Below, in pieces: positions 9,785-21,296 of a stretch of DNA of 64,000 bases (positions within the stretch are counted from its first letter, which is position 1; every line of letters starts with the position of its first letter). The notes under the pieces are model-generated. The model was not told the origin of the DNA, made no database searches, and saw only the letters and a list, made by a program, of their open reading frames with translations. The DNA is from Orobanche coerulescens (Eukaryota; Streptophyta; Magnoliopsida; Lamiales; Orobanchaceae). A program made the translations under genes and the position numbers. The DNA lies in contig CM065814.1 in NCBI GenBank assembly GCA_033398695.1, forward strand, positions 82,602,358 through 82,666,357, written 5' to 3'.

Positions 9785-11503
9785 GAGGTTAATGATACCG
9801 TATATACGATTATTTGTGTATTTTTAATGCTATTGGTTGATGTTTATGATTTAGAATCATTGTTGGTATAATCGGAGATTTTTAATTGTTCGTTGTAAAT
9901 TTTGTTTCTATGATTTTATGTGATTATAAGTCTATAAAATTTTATTTTATTGATTTATAAGTCCTACATAAAAAATTAGAAACATCACGTTTTGAAAATG
10001 AGCCGAAAAAACGAGCCGAACGGAGAGCGCACTCGCAGCCAGTGCCAGTCAGCGCCGGGCGGTGCACTGGCAGGTGTCGGACAAGGTGCTGCTACCGGAC
10101 AGTGGCAGGCGGTGACTCGCTCCATAGTCACCTCGGCGCCCCCTTTTTTACGGGCTCCGTTTGCGACTTGTCAGGACTTCGTTTAGTCTCTGTATTACGT
10201 TGTAATATTTTTCCACATTTTAAATTGGATTTACTTTGATTAAAATGAATGTTTGGAATATTATTTTAAATCGGAAAGATATTAAAAAGAAATACTATTT
10301 TTGGCCGGATTACTTCGAACGAATTGAAATGACGATTATTAGTATTGATTGGATTAATACCATTAAAATTGAATAGATTAATTTTTATATTGATTGGATT
10401 AATACATTAATTGATTATTTAATTTTAATGCCATATATATTAATTGGATTAATATAGTAGAAATTGAATAGAATAATTTTATAGATTAATTAGATTAATA
10501 TATATTAAAATTGATTATTTAATTTCATTGCTATTACATGTTGTGTGGAATCCTTATGTGATGGTGATATAGCTCGTGGACCTAGTTTTGATTTGTTCGA
10601 TTCGATTGGGTTGTAAAGGCCGTTTTGAGCCTATTTACTTTTACTATAAAATATGTATAATAGGTTGCATTTTTCTATAATGTAATTATTTATTTGGCTA
10701 TGACGAAGACCGAAGAAAACCGACCGAGAAGACGAAGAATTGAAGACTATTTTATTTTTCTTTATTTTTCCATGAGCTATATGTTGGTAGTAACTAGGTT
10801 GTTATTTACTGTTTTTTATTTTGAATGATTGACACACAAACGCACTTATAAATGAATTAATGTGCAAAGTGTAACATTAATCGCGTAATTCTCCCGACAA
10901 CAAACAGGCTAAGTTTGAAAAATGTCACGAGGTTTACTATCCTCCATCAAACTCGTAGAAAATTGATACCCAAGCTGGTGTGCTATGCTTCCGAGTTATC
11001 GGGGGAGTACATTTGATAGAGGTTGAAAAATTCTTGAGTGCATTAGATGCCTTCGGTTGGTGATAAATTTCGCCCCTAGAAACCTGATAGGTTGCCGGGT
11101 GAGATTCAATAGTCAAACTGATAGCCGTTGATGGTCAACAACTTAGATAGTCTGGATTGTCAAGAAACCTGATTGGTTGAGGGCATGAAGACTAGGGATA
11201 AAAGAAGATCGAATCATCCGTTGGACGGGTTGGTGTTGGACACCACTTTACAGAAATTAATAGGCAAGAAACCTGACAGGTTGCGTCTGTTAAAATTTGT
11301 AAAGAACTTGATCACCACTAAGAAGTCGATCTTTCCATGACTTCTGGGTTATAACATGGGAGTGTGTAATTCCGATAAAATTAGTGGGAGCCGAGGCAAG
11401 AACTGTATAGGCCCTTAAATTCTATACTCGGTCATAATAAAACAAGTCACTAATTCAATCTTGTCTATATCAATGCAGAGAAACATAACTATATCTCTCT
11501 AAA
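9785..11503 (+). other. C leader, no gene
   Basis: A noncoding leader between primer site and gag. A GC-rich block (10000-10180, repeats around CAGCCAGTGCCAGTCAG) is followed by AT-rich sequence with a recurring ATTGGATTAATA (10330-10530). A block rich in AAACCTGATAGGTTG variants lies at 11085-11280. The order, including GGCCGTTTTGAGCCTA (10618), is shared with the reverse-oriented leader of B (23437-25057), so it is a family feature. Short frames here are not supported. Confidence 0.6.
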
Positions 11504-12378
11504 ATGGCAAAGAACCCACTTGCAATACTACTTGAAAAGAATCTCCTAATTGGCCCCAACTTCGTTGACTGGTTGGGGAATCTGATGATTGTACTCAGTA
11601 TGGAGTCTCTGGGATACGTCTTGGAGGTGGACATTCTACCGACCTCAGTCCGGACTAGGGGTAATCAGGAAGAGATTGATGTCCATGAAAAATGGGTCAA
11701 AGATGACGTGCTGGTCCGTGGCTTTATGATGGGCTCAATGACTAATGAGCTGCAGAGAGCGCACGAGAAAATGACTTCTGCTAGGCAGATTCTCGCACAC
11801 TTGACTGAACTTTATGGAGAGCACAGTAAGACTGCTAGATATGAGATATCGAAGCAGTTGTTCAGTGCAAGGATGAAAGAAGGGGAGAAAGTGGGAGACC
11901 ACGTCCTCAATTGAGAGGCTCGAGGTGCTCAACTTTCATATGGATTTATCCCTTCAGATTGATCTCATCCTTCAGTCTCTCCCTGACACATTCATACAGT
12001 TTGTAATGAATTTCAACTGTAATGAGATTTCATGCACATTAGCTAGGCTAATGAATAAACTGGTGACGACGTAGTCTAACATGAAGACTAAACCGAGGGA
12101 GGCTGCTCTTGTGGTTTCTTCTGGGCCTCGGAAGTCCAAGAACAAGAAGAAAAAGACCTGTGAGCAGTATAAACCCAAGAAGGGGGTGCAAAAAGGCAAG
12201 GGCAAGGCCCAAAAGGTTCATAGGGTAGGCGGTCCAAAACCTACGGACAAATGTCTTGAATGCGGTGAGCTCGGCCACTGGCGTAGGACTTGTCACAAGA
12301 TTAATGGCGCATCAGGTACGGAACTTTTTGTTTTTCAAACCAATTGTTCCGCTACTGTATATTCTGCTTCATGGATTC
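11504..12378 (+). pseudogene. gag: gag of copia C, broken and cut by A
   Basis: Copia-type Gag. It begins MAKNPLAILLEKN with the GPNFVDWLGNLMIVL core typical of plant copia Gag, parallel to the B copy at 23436. A small deletion and frameshift lie near 11910 (DHVLN then stop, with the expected ERLE frame resuming elsewhere), and a TAG lies near 12072. The second part has a Lys-rich stretch and a complete zinc knuckle, CLECGELGHWRRTC (12258-12299). The frame then reaches the protease region, where element A interrupts it; the open frame seen beyond 12378 is A's LTR, not Gag. Confidence 0.8.
12374..12378. repeat. Target duplication GATTC, left copy (element A)
   Basis: GATTC directly before the A LTR start TGTTGTGCGG; the matching copy is at 34065-34069. 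Removing A plus one copy rejoins the copia protease motif (...GGATTCTGGATTCAGGTGC), as seen uninterrupted in B near 22550. Confidence 0.9.
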
Positions 12379-13273
12379 TGTTGTGCGGTGATTTATACGC
12401 CTCGATGGCAATCGGCATAATGGTCATGAGCCAGCTAAAGAAGACAGACGCCGTCCAAGGCGATCGTCTGTAGACATCTGGCGATCGCCAATAATATCTG
12501 ATTGTAGACGATCGTCCCATAACGCATGTGAGTCCGACACCCGTCAGAGTCTTCGAAGACCGAATCTCGGAAGAAGACCCACATGCAGACCCACAAAAGG
12601 GGCCGCAAGTTAAGGCCTTTGACCCCATCCTGTCACCAACCTCACACCTACCAACAGGCTCGCCGAAAGGTACAAAGTGGGTCCTCCCCAGACAGCGACT
12701 CAGGACGCGTGCAGGTTCCCCATTGGCTCGCACAGCTGGCTGCCAGCAGCAGCCTCGGACTTTAAGGAAACAGTCCCACGTGATGGGATGATCGCCCACA
12801 TTATTTTAATATAGAATACGGTGGTCGCCCGCGATCGCCGGGGAGGACCTAGCAACCTCTTCTACTATAAATAGTAGGCCTCTAACAGTGGCCAGGGGAC
12901 AGTAAAAAATGTACAGAGAGAACGGTAGACTTACCTGATGAATACATACACATACGCAGTGATACTCATTCACATATACAGAACACCAAAAAGCAAGAAC
13001 TCACAGAGCTTCATATCCTGTTCTTCCAGAAATCTTCACGCTCTATAGCTAAGATAACTAGAATCTTTACACTCATTGTAATAGTATTCTAACATTAATA
13101 TTTGTACTCCAAAGTATTTGTATTAATAACATCTCGCGAGAGCCTTTAAGCCCGGGACTAACAACCCCGACAAATCTTGTGTTATTTATTTTCCCACGGA
13201 AGTGTTCTCGCATTTGTTTGTTACTCGACCTTTCCAGCAACATCATCTCCGGATAATATTTTGGGTAACAACA
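12379..13273 (+). mobile_element. A 5' LTR (895 bp)
   Basis: TGTTGTGCGG...GGTAACAACA with a 5-bp terminal inverted repeat (TGTTG/CAACA). It contains CGATCG-centred palindromes at 12461, 12482 (GGCGATCGCC) and 12509, and a TATA box at 12866. The 3' LTR copy is 33176-34064. Confidence 0.92.
12862..12877 (+). promoter_or_regulatory. TATA box of A, inside a perfect palindrome
   Basis: CTACTATAAATAGTAG: TATAAATA within an inverted repeat of 7-bp arms. Conserved in the 3' LTR (TATAAATA 33657-33664). It places U3 at about 515 bp and R-U5 at about 380 bp. Confidence 0.75.
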
Positions 13274-13275
13274 AT

Positions 13276-13288
13276 TGGCGCTAGAAGG
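13276..13288 (+). other. Primer-binding site of A
   Basis: TGGCGCTAGAAGG, two bases after the LTR end, is the TGGCGC-type primer site used by Tat-lineage gypsy elements, distinct from the tRNA-Met site of all other elements here. Confidence 0.75.
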
Positions 13289-13407
13289 AGGGGCGGGGCT
13301 ATCTTAACCTTCATTTTTATTCCGACCGTCTCGAAAAACACTCACTGTTCTCCGGGCATATACTTGAAGAAACGCTCACTGTTCTTCAAAGAAAAGCCTT
13401 CAGAAAC

Positions 13408-15015
13408 ATGACATCCGCCACGACCTCAAAAAGAGTCACCCTGCGATCTGCCAGACCTCTCATTCCGACCCAGACCGAATCTCAACCAACGATGGAAGGC
13501 GACCGCGGCGACGCTAGACTCTCACTCCCGCCCCTGAAGGATGGACCCAGCCTCTCACTCGATCAGTTCCAGACCGCGGAACAGATCGAGGAGGCTATGG
13601 CCATCCTCAGGGAGTGACGGAGGGCATGCGACTCGCCCACAATTACTCCATCAGCCATCCACCGGGCAGGCAAGTGGAATCTTAAGGGGCTATACGTCGA
13701 GAAATCGTCGGAAATCCCCCAGCCGGAGGAAAAGGCTCTCGTAAGGTGGGACGATTCCGTCTTGAGCCGCCTAGGGAGCGAACCCTCATGGCGACCCGGG
13801 CATTCAGGCCCCATCTGGGAGACATCAGAGTCCGAATCCGTCACCAGGAGTTCGGCATATCCGACTCCCAAAAGACAAGCTGGACAACGGGCCCCCGCTC
13901 GCCCAAGAATTGAGCCCAGTAGCAAAGAACTCATCACCTACCATAGGGAAAGGAGATCAGTACATGATTGCCTTGGCTCCCGCTCCGAGAGTCAATCAGC
14001 GAGCAGTGACGCTACAGCGATGGCCGCCATGCAGCGCCAGCTCGACGAAATGAAGGCGCTCCTAGAGACTGGGGCAGGCGCCAAGAGCTCGATCATTAGA
14101 CCGAGTGAGCCACTTGCGGCCCAGATCGAGCTCGCCCCAGTTCAACCGAAGATCTCTCCCCCTCAAACACCTCTATACGAGGGGAGATCGGATCCTGAGA
14201 CCCATTTGAGCAAATTATGGATTTACATGACCGGATGTGGAGCATCGGATGCGACGAAGTGCCGAATGTTCCCATTGACATTGGGCGACCTCGTCCATAG
14301 GTGGTACATCTCACTGCCACCTCGCTCGATCAATTGTTTTGAGAAGCTGGAGAACGACTTCACGTCGAACTTCGCCGCTAAAGTCGCTCGGCCCGAAGGC
14401 CCCCACCGCATGATGAAAATCAGGCAGGGGAAGAATGAGCCCGATAAAGAGTACATCGACCGGGTGGATGAAATAGTCCTCACTGGCGAGCCCATTAGCG
14501 ACGAGCTCGCTCTATACTCGGTCCTGGCAGGATTCTATGGCCATTCACCCATGTTCACGCACCTTACAAAGGACATCCCCCCGACCTACGCGATCTTCCG
14601 CATCAGGGCCGCTGATTTTCTAGACAGGCAGAGGATGCTCACCCTACGCTTAGGCGAGGGATCTACCGGGGAAGGAAAGGCGCCTACTTCCGTCCCGAGA
14701 AAGGCGGTCGCCAAGCCCAGAAAGGCGATCACGAAGCCGCCCGGGGAATTCAAAGCTTTCGAGGATGTGGAGGTTCACCTCCTCCGCAACCTCAACCTAT
14801 CTCCGGCCCACATTTTCAATGCCATCAAGGGGCGTGAATGGCTTAGCAAACCAAGGCCGATGAGGGACCACGGTCACCTGGACCGCAGCAAATTTTGTGC
14901 CTACCACAAGAGTCCCGGCCACAACACCAGCCAGTGTCACGACCTCCTCAGACAACTATGGCGACTGTTCGAGGAAGGCAAATTGGATAACTTGGTTACC
15001 AAACCAGAGCCTTGA
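13408..15015 (+). pseudogene. gag: gag of Tat element A
   Basis: Gag of about 535 codons in one frame from the ATG at 13408, with one in-frame TGA at 13615-13617 (GAG TGA CGG). The N-terminal third is Ser/Arg-rich. A coiled region with MAAMQRQLDEMKALLE follows at about residue 205. The Retrotrans_gag capsid domain covers about residues 255-400 (LWIYMTGCGASDATKCRMFPL, HRWYISLPP, YIDRVDEIV, ALYSVLAGF). Near the C-terminus is FCAYHKSPGHNTSQCHDL, a C-x2-H-x4-H-x4-C knuckle typical of Tat Gag. It ends at 15013, and pro-pol follows in the same frame after two more stops at 15043-15048, the usual Tat gag-stop-pol layout. Identification is firm. Confidence 0.85.
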
Positions 15016-15048
15016 GCAGAGAGGACCGGAGGATGCGAGCGCTGATAG

Positions 15049-17521
15049 AATGATGGATTCCCTCCTAATACGGTCGCCAGGATCGAGCAGAATGAGCCGG
15101 AGTATTCTAACGAATCAATCCCTCCGATCAACCCTGGCGGCCGGATCAATATGCTTCAGGCGGGAGGTGGAAACCTCGGAGGACTTTCCCTAGTTTCCAC
15201 CATGTCGAACAGAAAGCGGAAGGCCGAACTGAGGGCGTTCGCCGGGGTCCATGTCGTGGTACCCCCAGAGCCGACCATCTCCAAAGACGCGCTCATCACC
15301 TTCTCCAACAAGGATAGGGAGGGAGTGCAGTGCCCCAAAGAGGATGCGCTGGTAATCTCTGCGTGTATCCTTGAGAAAATGATCGAACGCGTGCTGGTTG
15401 ACAATGGGAGCTTTTGCAATATCATATTCAAATCTTCTCTTGACCAGCTCGGCAACCTAACCAAGTTTATCAAGCCATTTGACACCGTACTCCAAGGATT
15501 CGGCGACAGCACAGTCCAAGCCTACGGGAGGATCAAGCTCTCTGTCGAGCTAATATGTCATTACGATCCCAAGGTTAGGATTACTAGGAACCTAAACTTT
15601 GTAACCATAGATAGGCCCAGCATCTATAATGGGTTCCTAGGTCGTCCATTTCTAGAGACCTTCGAAGCGGTCGCCTCTTCTTTCTTTTACTGTATCAAAT
15701 TCCCCACTGCCGATGGGATGGTCGGTACTGTAAAAGGAGACCAACTAATGGCTAAGAAATGTTTGAATTACTTTTGTGTCATAACTTCTTTCAATACTTC
15801 TCATGCTATTTGTAACATTGAGACGATCGACAATCAACTGATGGAGATCGACGAGCCAAGCACATCGTACCAACCCGACTCAGAGGACGCCATCTCACAT
15901 CGATTAACGGACGACATCGAGCCAAGGATCGGTTTCGAGCTAAGCCTCGACATCGATCCAAGGATCGAGTCCGGAAATCGTTCCAAACGAGAAGCGACCG
16001 TCCCCATTGAAGAGTTAGAAAGTGTAACAATAGATCCGGCTCGTCCAGAGCGGGAAGTACAGATCGGCGCAAGCGTTGGTCTTGAGTTAAAGGAAGATTT
16101 GATCAGTTTACTATGTAAGAACATCGGAGTCTTTGCTTGGTCGCATCAAGATATGGTCGGCATAAGTCCTGAACACGCCTGCCACTATTTAAAGATCGAC
16201 CCGGAAAGGAAGCCTGTTCACCAGAAATGTAGAAAATTCGGTCCGGAGAAGTACGCGGCACTCGATATAGAAGTCAAAAAGCTACTCGATAACGAACTAA
16301 TCGGAGTGGCTACAGACGAGCCACAGTGGGTAGCCAACGCGGTGCTCGTCAAAAAGCCGAGCAACTCCTGTAGGTTATGCATTGACTTCACCGACCTCAA
16401 CGTGGCATGTGTGAAAGATCACTTTCCGATGACTCATATTGACCACTTGGTCGATAGCACTGCAGGTTGCGAAATGATGTCATTCATGGATGCCTTCGCC
16501 GGGTACCATCAGATCCCCATGGCGGAGAAAGACATAAAACACACATCTTTCCACACGGAAAAAGACATATACTTTTGGGTCCGGATGCCGTTCCGTCTGA
16601 AGAATGCAGGGGCGATCTACCAACGGCTAGTCAATGGGATGTTCGCCAACCAGATTGGCAAGACCATGGAGGTCTACATTGACGACATCGTGGTCAAAAG
16701 CTTCAAGAAGGAAGATCACCTCAATGACCTTGCCGAGACATTCGCCATCCTCGAGAAGTTCAATATGAAGCTGAACCCCAAGAAATGCAACTTCGGGGTG
16801 AGCTCCGGAAAATTCCTGGGGCACATAGTGAGCCAAAGGGGATCGAGGCGAACCCCACCAAGATCCAGGCGATCCTCGACATGCAGGAGCCACAGAATGT
16901 CAAACAGGTGCAACGCCTCACTGGTTGTCTAGCTGCCCTCAACCGTTTCATATCTCGGCTCGGGGATAAAAGCAATCCATTCTTCGCGACCATAAAGAAC
17001 AAGAAGTTCGCATGGACAAAGGAGAGTCAAATAGCGTTCTCTAAAATTAAGGAGTATCTATCTAACCCCCAGATCTTGGCGAAGCCGATCCCCGGCGAAA
17101 AGCTATTCCTTTACCTGGCAACCTCGGAGGTCGCGCTGAGTGCTGTTTTAGTGCGAGCAGAGGGGCAAGTCCATTTGCCGATCTACTTCGTTAGTCAAGC
17201 GCTCCATGACGCAGAAACACGTTACACACCTCTGTAGAAGATCGCCTACGCTCTAGTCATGAGTATACGCAAGCTAAGGGCCTACTTCTTCGAACATCAA
17301 GTGGAGGTTCTGACGACTCTCCCTCTAAGGCAAGTTCTACACCGGCCAGACACCAATGGGCGACTCCTCAAGTGGTCACTAGAGATCGCCCAATACGGTA
17401 TCACGTACGCTCCTCGCACGGCGATCAAAGGCCAGGCTCTGGCGGACTTCGTGGTGGAATTAACATTCCCTCACAGTCCGACCCAGATCGGCCGCCCTGC
17501 TTGGAAGCTGTACGTGGATGG
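15049..17521 (+). pseudogene. pol: pol part 1 of A: protease, RT, start of RNase H
   Basis: Same frame as gag. Protease: FAGVHVVVPP..., then VLVDNGSFCNIIF; the active triad reads D-N-G where D-[ST/G]-G is usual. RT: from about 16200, with KKPSNSCRLCIDFTDLN, MSFMDAFAGYHQI and catalytic YIDDIVVKSF (intact) near 16676. A one-base deletion near 16841 shifts the frame; the second frame runs on through the RT thumb and linker (LTGCLAALNRFISR, FAWTKE). A TAG is at 17235-17237. The RNase H domain opens (WKLYVDG) and is interrupted at 17521 by copia B. The reading continues at 27065 in the correct frame if B and one target copy are removed, so B landed in a gene with no frameshift at that point. Confidence 0.88.
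17517..17521. repeat. Target duplication GATGG, left copy (element B)
   Basis: GATGG directly before the B LTR; the right copy is 27065-27069. It lies in the LYVDG codons of A's RNase H. Confidence 0.92.
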
Positions 17522-19511
17522 TGTTGGGATTTGGTGCCTAAATCGAAGGCCCAGCGGAAGCGGTAAAACAAAAATTAATTCGATCCGAATCCCTATGAGG
17601 ATCGATCGAGCTACGTATATACGGATATCAAAAACGAATTCACAAGAGATATAGAAACTCACCCTTGTAGTCCGTTGATTAAATGGATTCCTTCTCTTGA
17701 GCTATTCCCCAAGCTTTAGATTGATCTCTACGAATACAATCCGTTCCAAGCCCTTGAACGATCCAACGCTGAAAGCACCGCGTCTCTACTTGCCACGCAC
17801 CGGTCACCTTGCTATCCTCCGAGGATACGGCTAGAGCTAAGTGATGAAGCTATTATTACTACACTCTAAGTGTATAATATATCTCTCAATAATTTCTCTC
17901 AATTTTTCTCCAAGAAAAATGAAGAAGAAGTGAATGAAGAAGATGAAGATGAGTTGGAGAAAAAAACTTTTTCTCTCTCTTTTCTCTCTATGTCTCACGT
18001 ATGATTCCAAGAAGTGTAGTGAGGATGAGAGATCAAAGTCATCTTTATATTCTTATTCAACCCACAAAAAATCAAATCATATCACATGAGAGATTCCCCC
18101 GTATAATGTATGTGATGCTTGTCCCCTCAACACATGAGATTCCAAAACCATAATGGGGACAAGTCAATACACACACATGGATATAGGTGGGGGGCGGCCA
18201 ATATGAATTATAGGAAGAGTTCGGTTCGTTTCGGACTCCCGAGAGTCCAAACAGATAAACTCCAATTCCATTCCGATGTATTTATATCGTTTAATTAATC
18301 CAATTAATTAAACCTATCAAATACAAAATAACATAATTAATTTCTCCAAGAAATAATTATATTCACGAATTAAATTAATCACCCAGTAATTTATTTAATC
18401 CATTAGGCCGTAAATCAATTTATCCAATAAATCGATTTAGACATCCAATGTCCCAAATTAGGTATCCAATATCTAATATTCATAATGAGAGATTAAGCTC
18501 GATTCATTCCGTCGTCAATCCTAATGCGCGACTCGGTAGGTCCGTCTCAGTCAGCAATGGGAGGAACCAAAGAGTAGTAGCACCACCTAGCCAGCCTGGT
18601 GGCCTACACTGCACTCGATCGAGAACGAATGATTGGGATCATTCAAGAACTATTCTGTCGTGAATACCAGTATACGTATAAACCCTTCTTTCAAATGTCC
18701 CGATCAAGTTATGGGGTCACGATCAGTCAAACCCCGTCTGTACTTGACTCTATGCATGCATTAATGCAAATCGAGATCATCGAGCTCTCGTGTATCTAAT
18801 ACAGCTAGCTCCAATACTTTGGTCAAAGACTTATGATCTCATCTGCCAATAACCGCATAGGACATATAGCCCGTTCACTAACAGGAGAAAGAATTCTATC
18901 TTGGTATTCAGTGGACCTGCTACTTGCCCATCAAGATGCACGTCGAGGTTGACCCCCGCCTTCCGGTTTATAGGGTCGAACTACTCTAATGAAAATCTTG
19001 ACGTCACAAGCACATCCCTACTAAATCCTCAAGTCGAAGGTTCACGAATACCTATCACAACCTTTCGATTTCATCATTGACTGTCCCGGAGTGAAATCCG
19101 TGTGACGAATCGAGGGTGAGTCGGTTCTAGTATACTAATCCAATTAGCATACCTATAACGTGTGCTCCCACTAACCATTAGGGTTCGACAGGCACTCACC
19201 TTGTCAAAGAACACGTTATGCAAGTCTTCACATAAACTTAACGCCCAGTCAAGTTTCATCGACTTGCGAACGATTAAGTATTTGAGCTATAAACCTTTCC
19301 AGTGCCGACCCCCTTATCAAATAAGGAGTGGAACGTTTTTCTCTCAAATACAGGGACTAGTTTCTATATGTATATTTACGAGTTGGGAATGCTAGTAACT
19401 ACCAGTAAATAAAGAAGCATTCATTGCCTTATATTGATGATTTACATAATAATAAGTACAATGCCCTCACTCAACATCCTCTGAGTGGCATTCGAGGGCA
19501 TACTCCTAACA
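17522..19511 (-). mobile_element. B 3' LTR (1990 bp)
   Basis: Complete: TGTTGGGATTTGG to CATACTCCTAACA. It includes an inverted repeat GGACTC-CCGA-GAGTCC at 18233-18248 beside a GGGGGGCGG block, and a nested hairpin at the U3 edge (19461-19501). No gene is present. Short frames repeated in both LTRs are not proteins. Confidence 0.9.
19461..19501 (-). repeat. Nested hairpin at the U3 edge of B
   Basis: Outer arms ATGCCCTC (19461-19468) and GAGGGCAT (19494-19501); inner arms ACTCA (19469-19473) and TGAGT (19482-19486). It stands 10 bp inside the LTR start, next to the polypurine tract. C keeps a weaker form (37131-37172). The B 5' LTR has lost one outer arm through a 19-bp deletion. Confidence 0.7.
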
Positions 19512-19522
19512 ATCTCCCACTT
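19512..19522 (-). other. Polypurine tract of B
   Basis: AAGTGGGAGAT on the minus strand, directly before the LTR start. C has the same tract (37110-37120). Confidence 0.88.
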
Positions 19523-19526
19523 GCAC

Positions 19527-21270
19527 TCAATGCCACACACTATGGTATCTAATACCCATGTTCTCCAGATGACGCTCCAAGCTAGTCTGAGAAAGTGGCT
19601 TGGACAGTGGATCGGCGATGTTGTCGGCCGAGTCTACTCTGTGCAGCACAATGTATCCCTTGCGAACAAATTCTCTTACGAGATGATACTTCCTCTCAAT
19701 ATGTTTGGTGCTATTGTGAAACCTCGGCTCCTTGGCCTGCGCTACAGCTCCATCGTTGTCGCAGTACAGCGGAATAGGCAGCTCAGCACATGGTATCACT
19801 TGAAGTTCTCCCAGAAACTTCTTAATCCAGAACCCTTCCTTGGAAGCCTCCGAGGCTACTTGATACTCACCCTGACAGGTGGAATCAGCCGTCGCGCTTT
19901 GCTTGGCGCTACGCCAAGATACTGCTCCTCCATTAAGAGTAAATATGTAGCCAGAAGTGGACATTGAGTCATCCTTCAGTCCTTGGAAGTCCGAATCAGT
20001 GAATCCCACCACATCCAATTCTCCACCGCCATACATCAGAATCATATCTCCAGTCCTTCTTAAGTACTTGAGAACGTTCTTTACGGCAGTCCAATGTTCC
20101 CTACCTGGGTTTGCCTGAAACCTACTCACCACGCTTACAACATGCGCGATGTCAGGTCTTGTACACAACATAGCATACATAAGGCTACCCACGGCCGAAG
20201 CATATGGTATATTACTCATTTTCTTGCGTTATTCCTCAATTTGAGGACACATCTTCAAGGTGAGTTTTATTCCATGTCGCATCGGTAGGAACCCTCTTTT
20301 AGAATCATCCATCTTAAATCGCTTTAAGATTTTATCTATATAGAGGGCTTGGTAAAGACCTATTGTTCTCTTCTCTCTATCCCGGTAGAGTCGAATACCA
20401 AGAATATAGGTAGCTTCTCCCAAGTCTTTCATGGAGAAATTACTCGAAAGCCAAGCTTTCACAGAACTGAGCATTCCCACATCATTTCCTATTAGTAGAA
20501 TGTCATCTACATATAGTACTAAGAATGCGATCTTGCTCCCACTAACCCTATTGTATACACAAGGTTCCTCCTCATTTTGCATGAAATCAAACTCTTTGAT
20601 TGCCTCGTCAAAACGAAGGTTCCAACTACGCGATGCTTGCTTCAGTCCATAAATGGATCGCTGAAGCTTGCACACTTTCTGAATATCGACTTCGGACACA
20701 AAACCTTTAGGCTGCTCCATATAGATTTCCTCCTCGAGGAATCTATTAAGGAAAGTCATCTTTACGTCCATTTGCCAAATCTCATAATCGTGGTAGGCAG
20801 CTATAGCAAGCATTATGCGAATAGACTTGATCATGGCTACGGGCGAGAAGGTATCGTGGTAATCGATCCCTTCCTTCTGGGTATAACCCTTTGCCACAAG
20901 CCTGGCCTTATAGGCGTCAACCTTGCCATCACTATCAGTCTTTCTCTTGTAGATCCACTTGTTCCCAATAGGCACTATGCCCTTGGGGCGGTCTACTAGA
21001 GTCCGCACTGATTGACATGCATCGAGTCTATCTCAGCTTCCATAGCTTCACGCCATTTCGCGGAGTCTACATCCACCATCGCTTGGTCATAGGTTGTTGG
21101 GTCGGTCTCTTGGCTATCACTTGGAACCTCATGGAGACCCAGCTCCTCCAAGTGCACAAGCCCATACCTCTCAAGTAAATGAGACACCCTACTAGACCTA
21201 CGAGGTGGTTGTACTTGTGTTTCAGAAAGTTCGGTTCCAGTTTCTTGCACAGGTGTCTCTCGAGGAGTTT
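19527..21270 (-). pseudogene. pol: pol part 2 of B: reverse transcriptase and RNase H
   Basis: RT (RVT_2 family) copies element RNA. Seen on the minus strand from 21250: a linker with PPRRSSRVSHLLERYG; then RT with VPIGNKWIYKRKTD, RLVAKGYTQKEGIDYHDTFS, MDVKMTFLNRFLEEEIYMEQP, YGLKQASRSWN and the catalytic VLYVDDILLIGND (intact). RNase H follows (GSLMYAMLCTRPDI, VVGFTDSDFQG, TSGYIFTLNGGAVSWRS, ADSTCQGEYQVASEASKEG, LYCDNDGAV, KHIERKYHLVRE) and ends 4 bp before the polypurine tract. Breaks: a one-base deletion near 21008 between linker and RT, and one in-frame TAA at about 20229. Of the element copies here it is the closest to functional. Confidence 0.9.
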
Positions 21271-21296
21271 CATTGTATTCTTCTAAAGAAATACTT

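Noticed and set aside
10000..10186. GC-rich island in the C leader as a captured host exon
   Set aside because: B has a similar GC-rich block at the same leader position, so it is an element feature.
12528..12799. Open frames of 87 and 154 codons at the start of A
   Set aside because: They lie inside the 5' LTR and recur in the 3' LTR (33325-33600); LTR sequence, not genes.
18448..18799. Open frames in the B LTR
   Set aside because: Present in both B LTRs with disrupting differences; no protein similarity I recognise.
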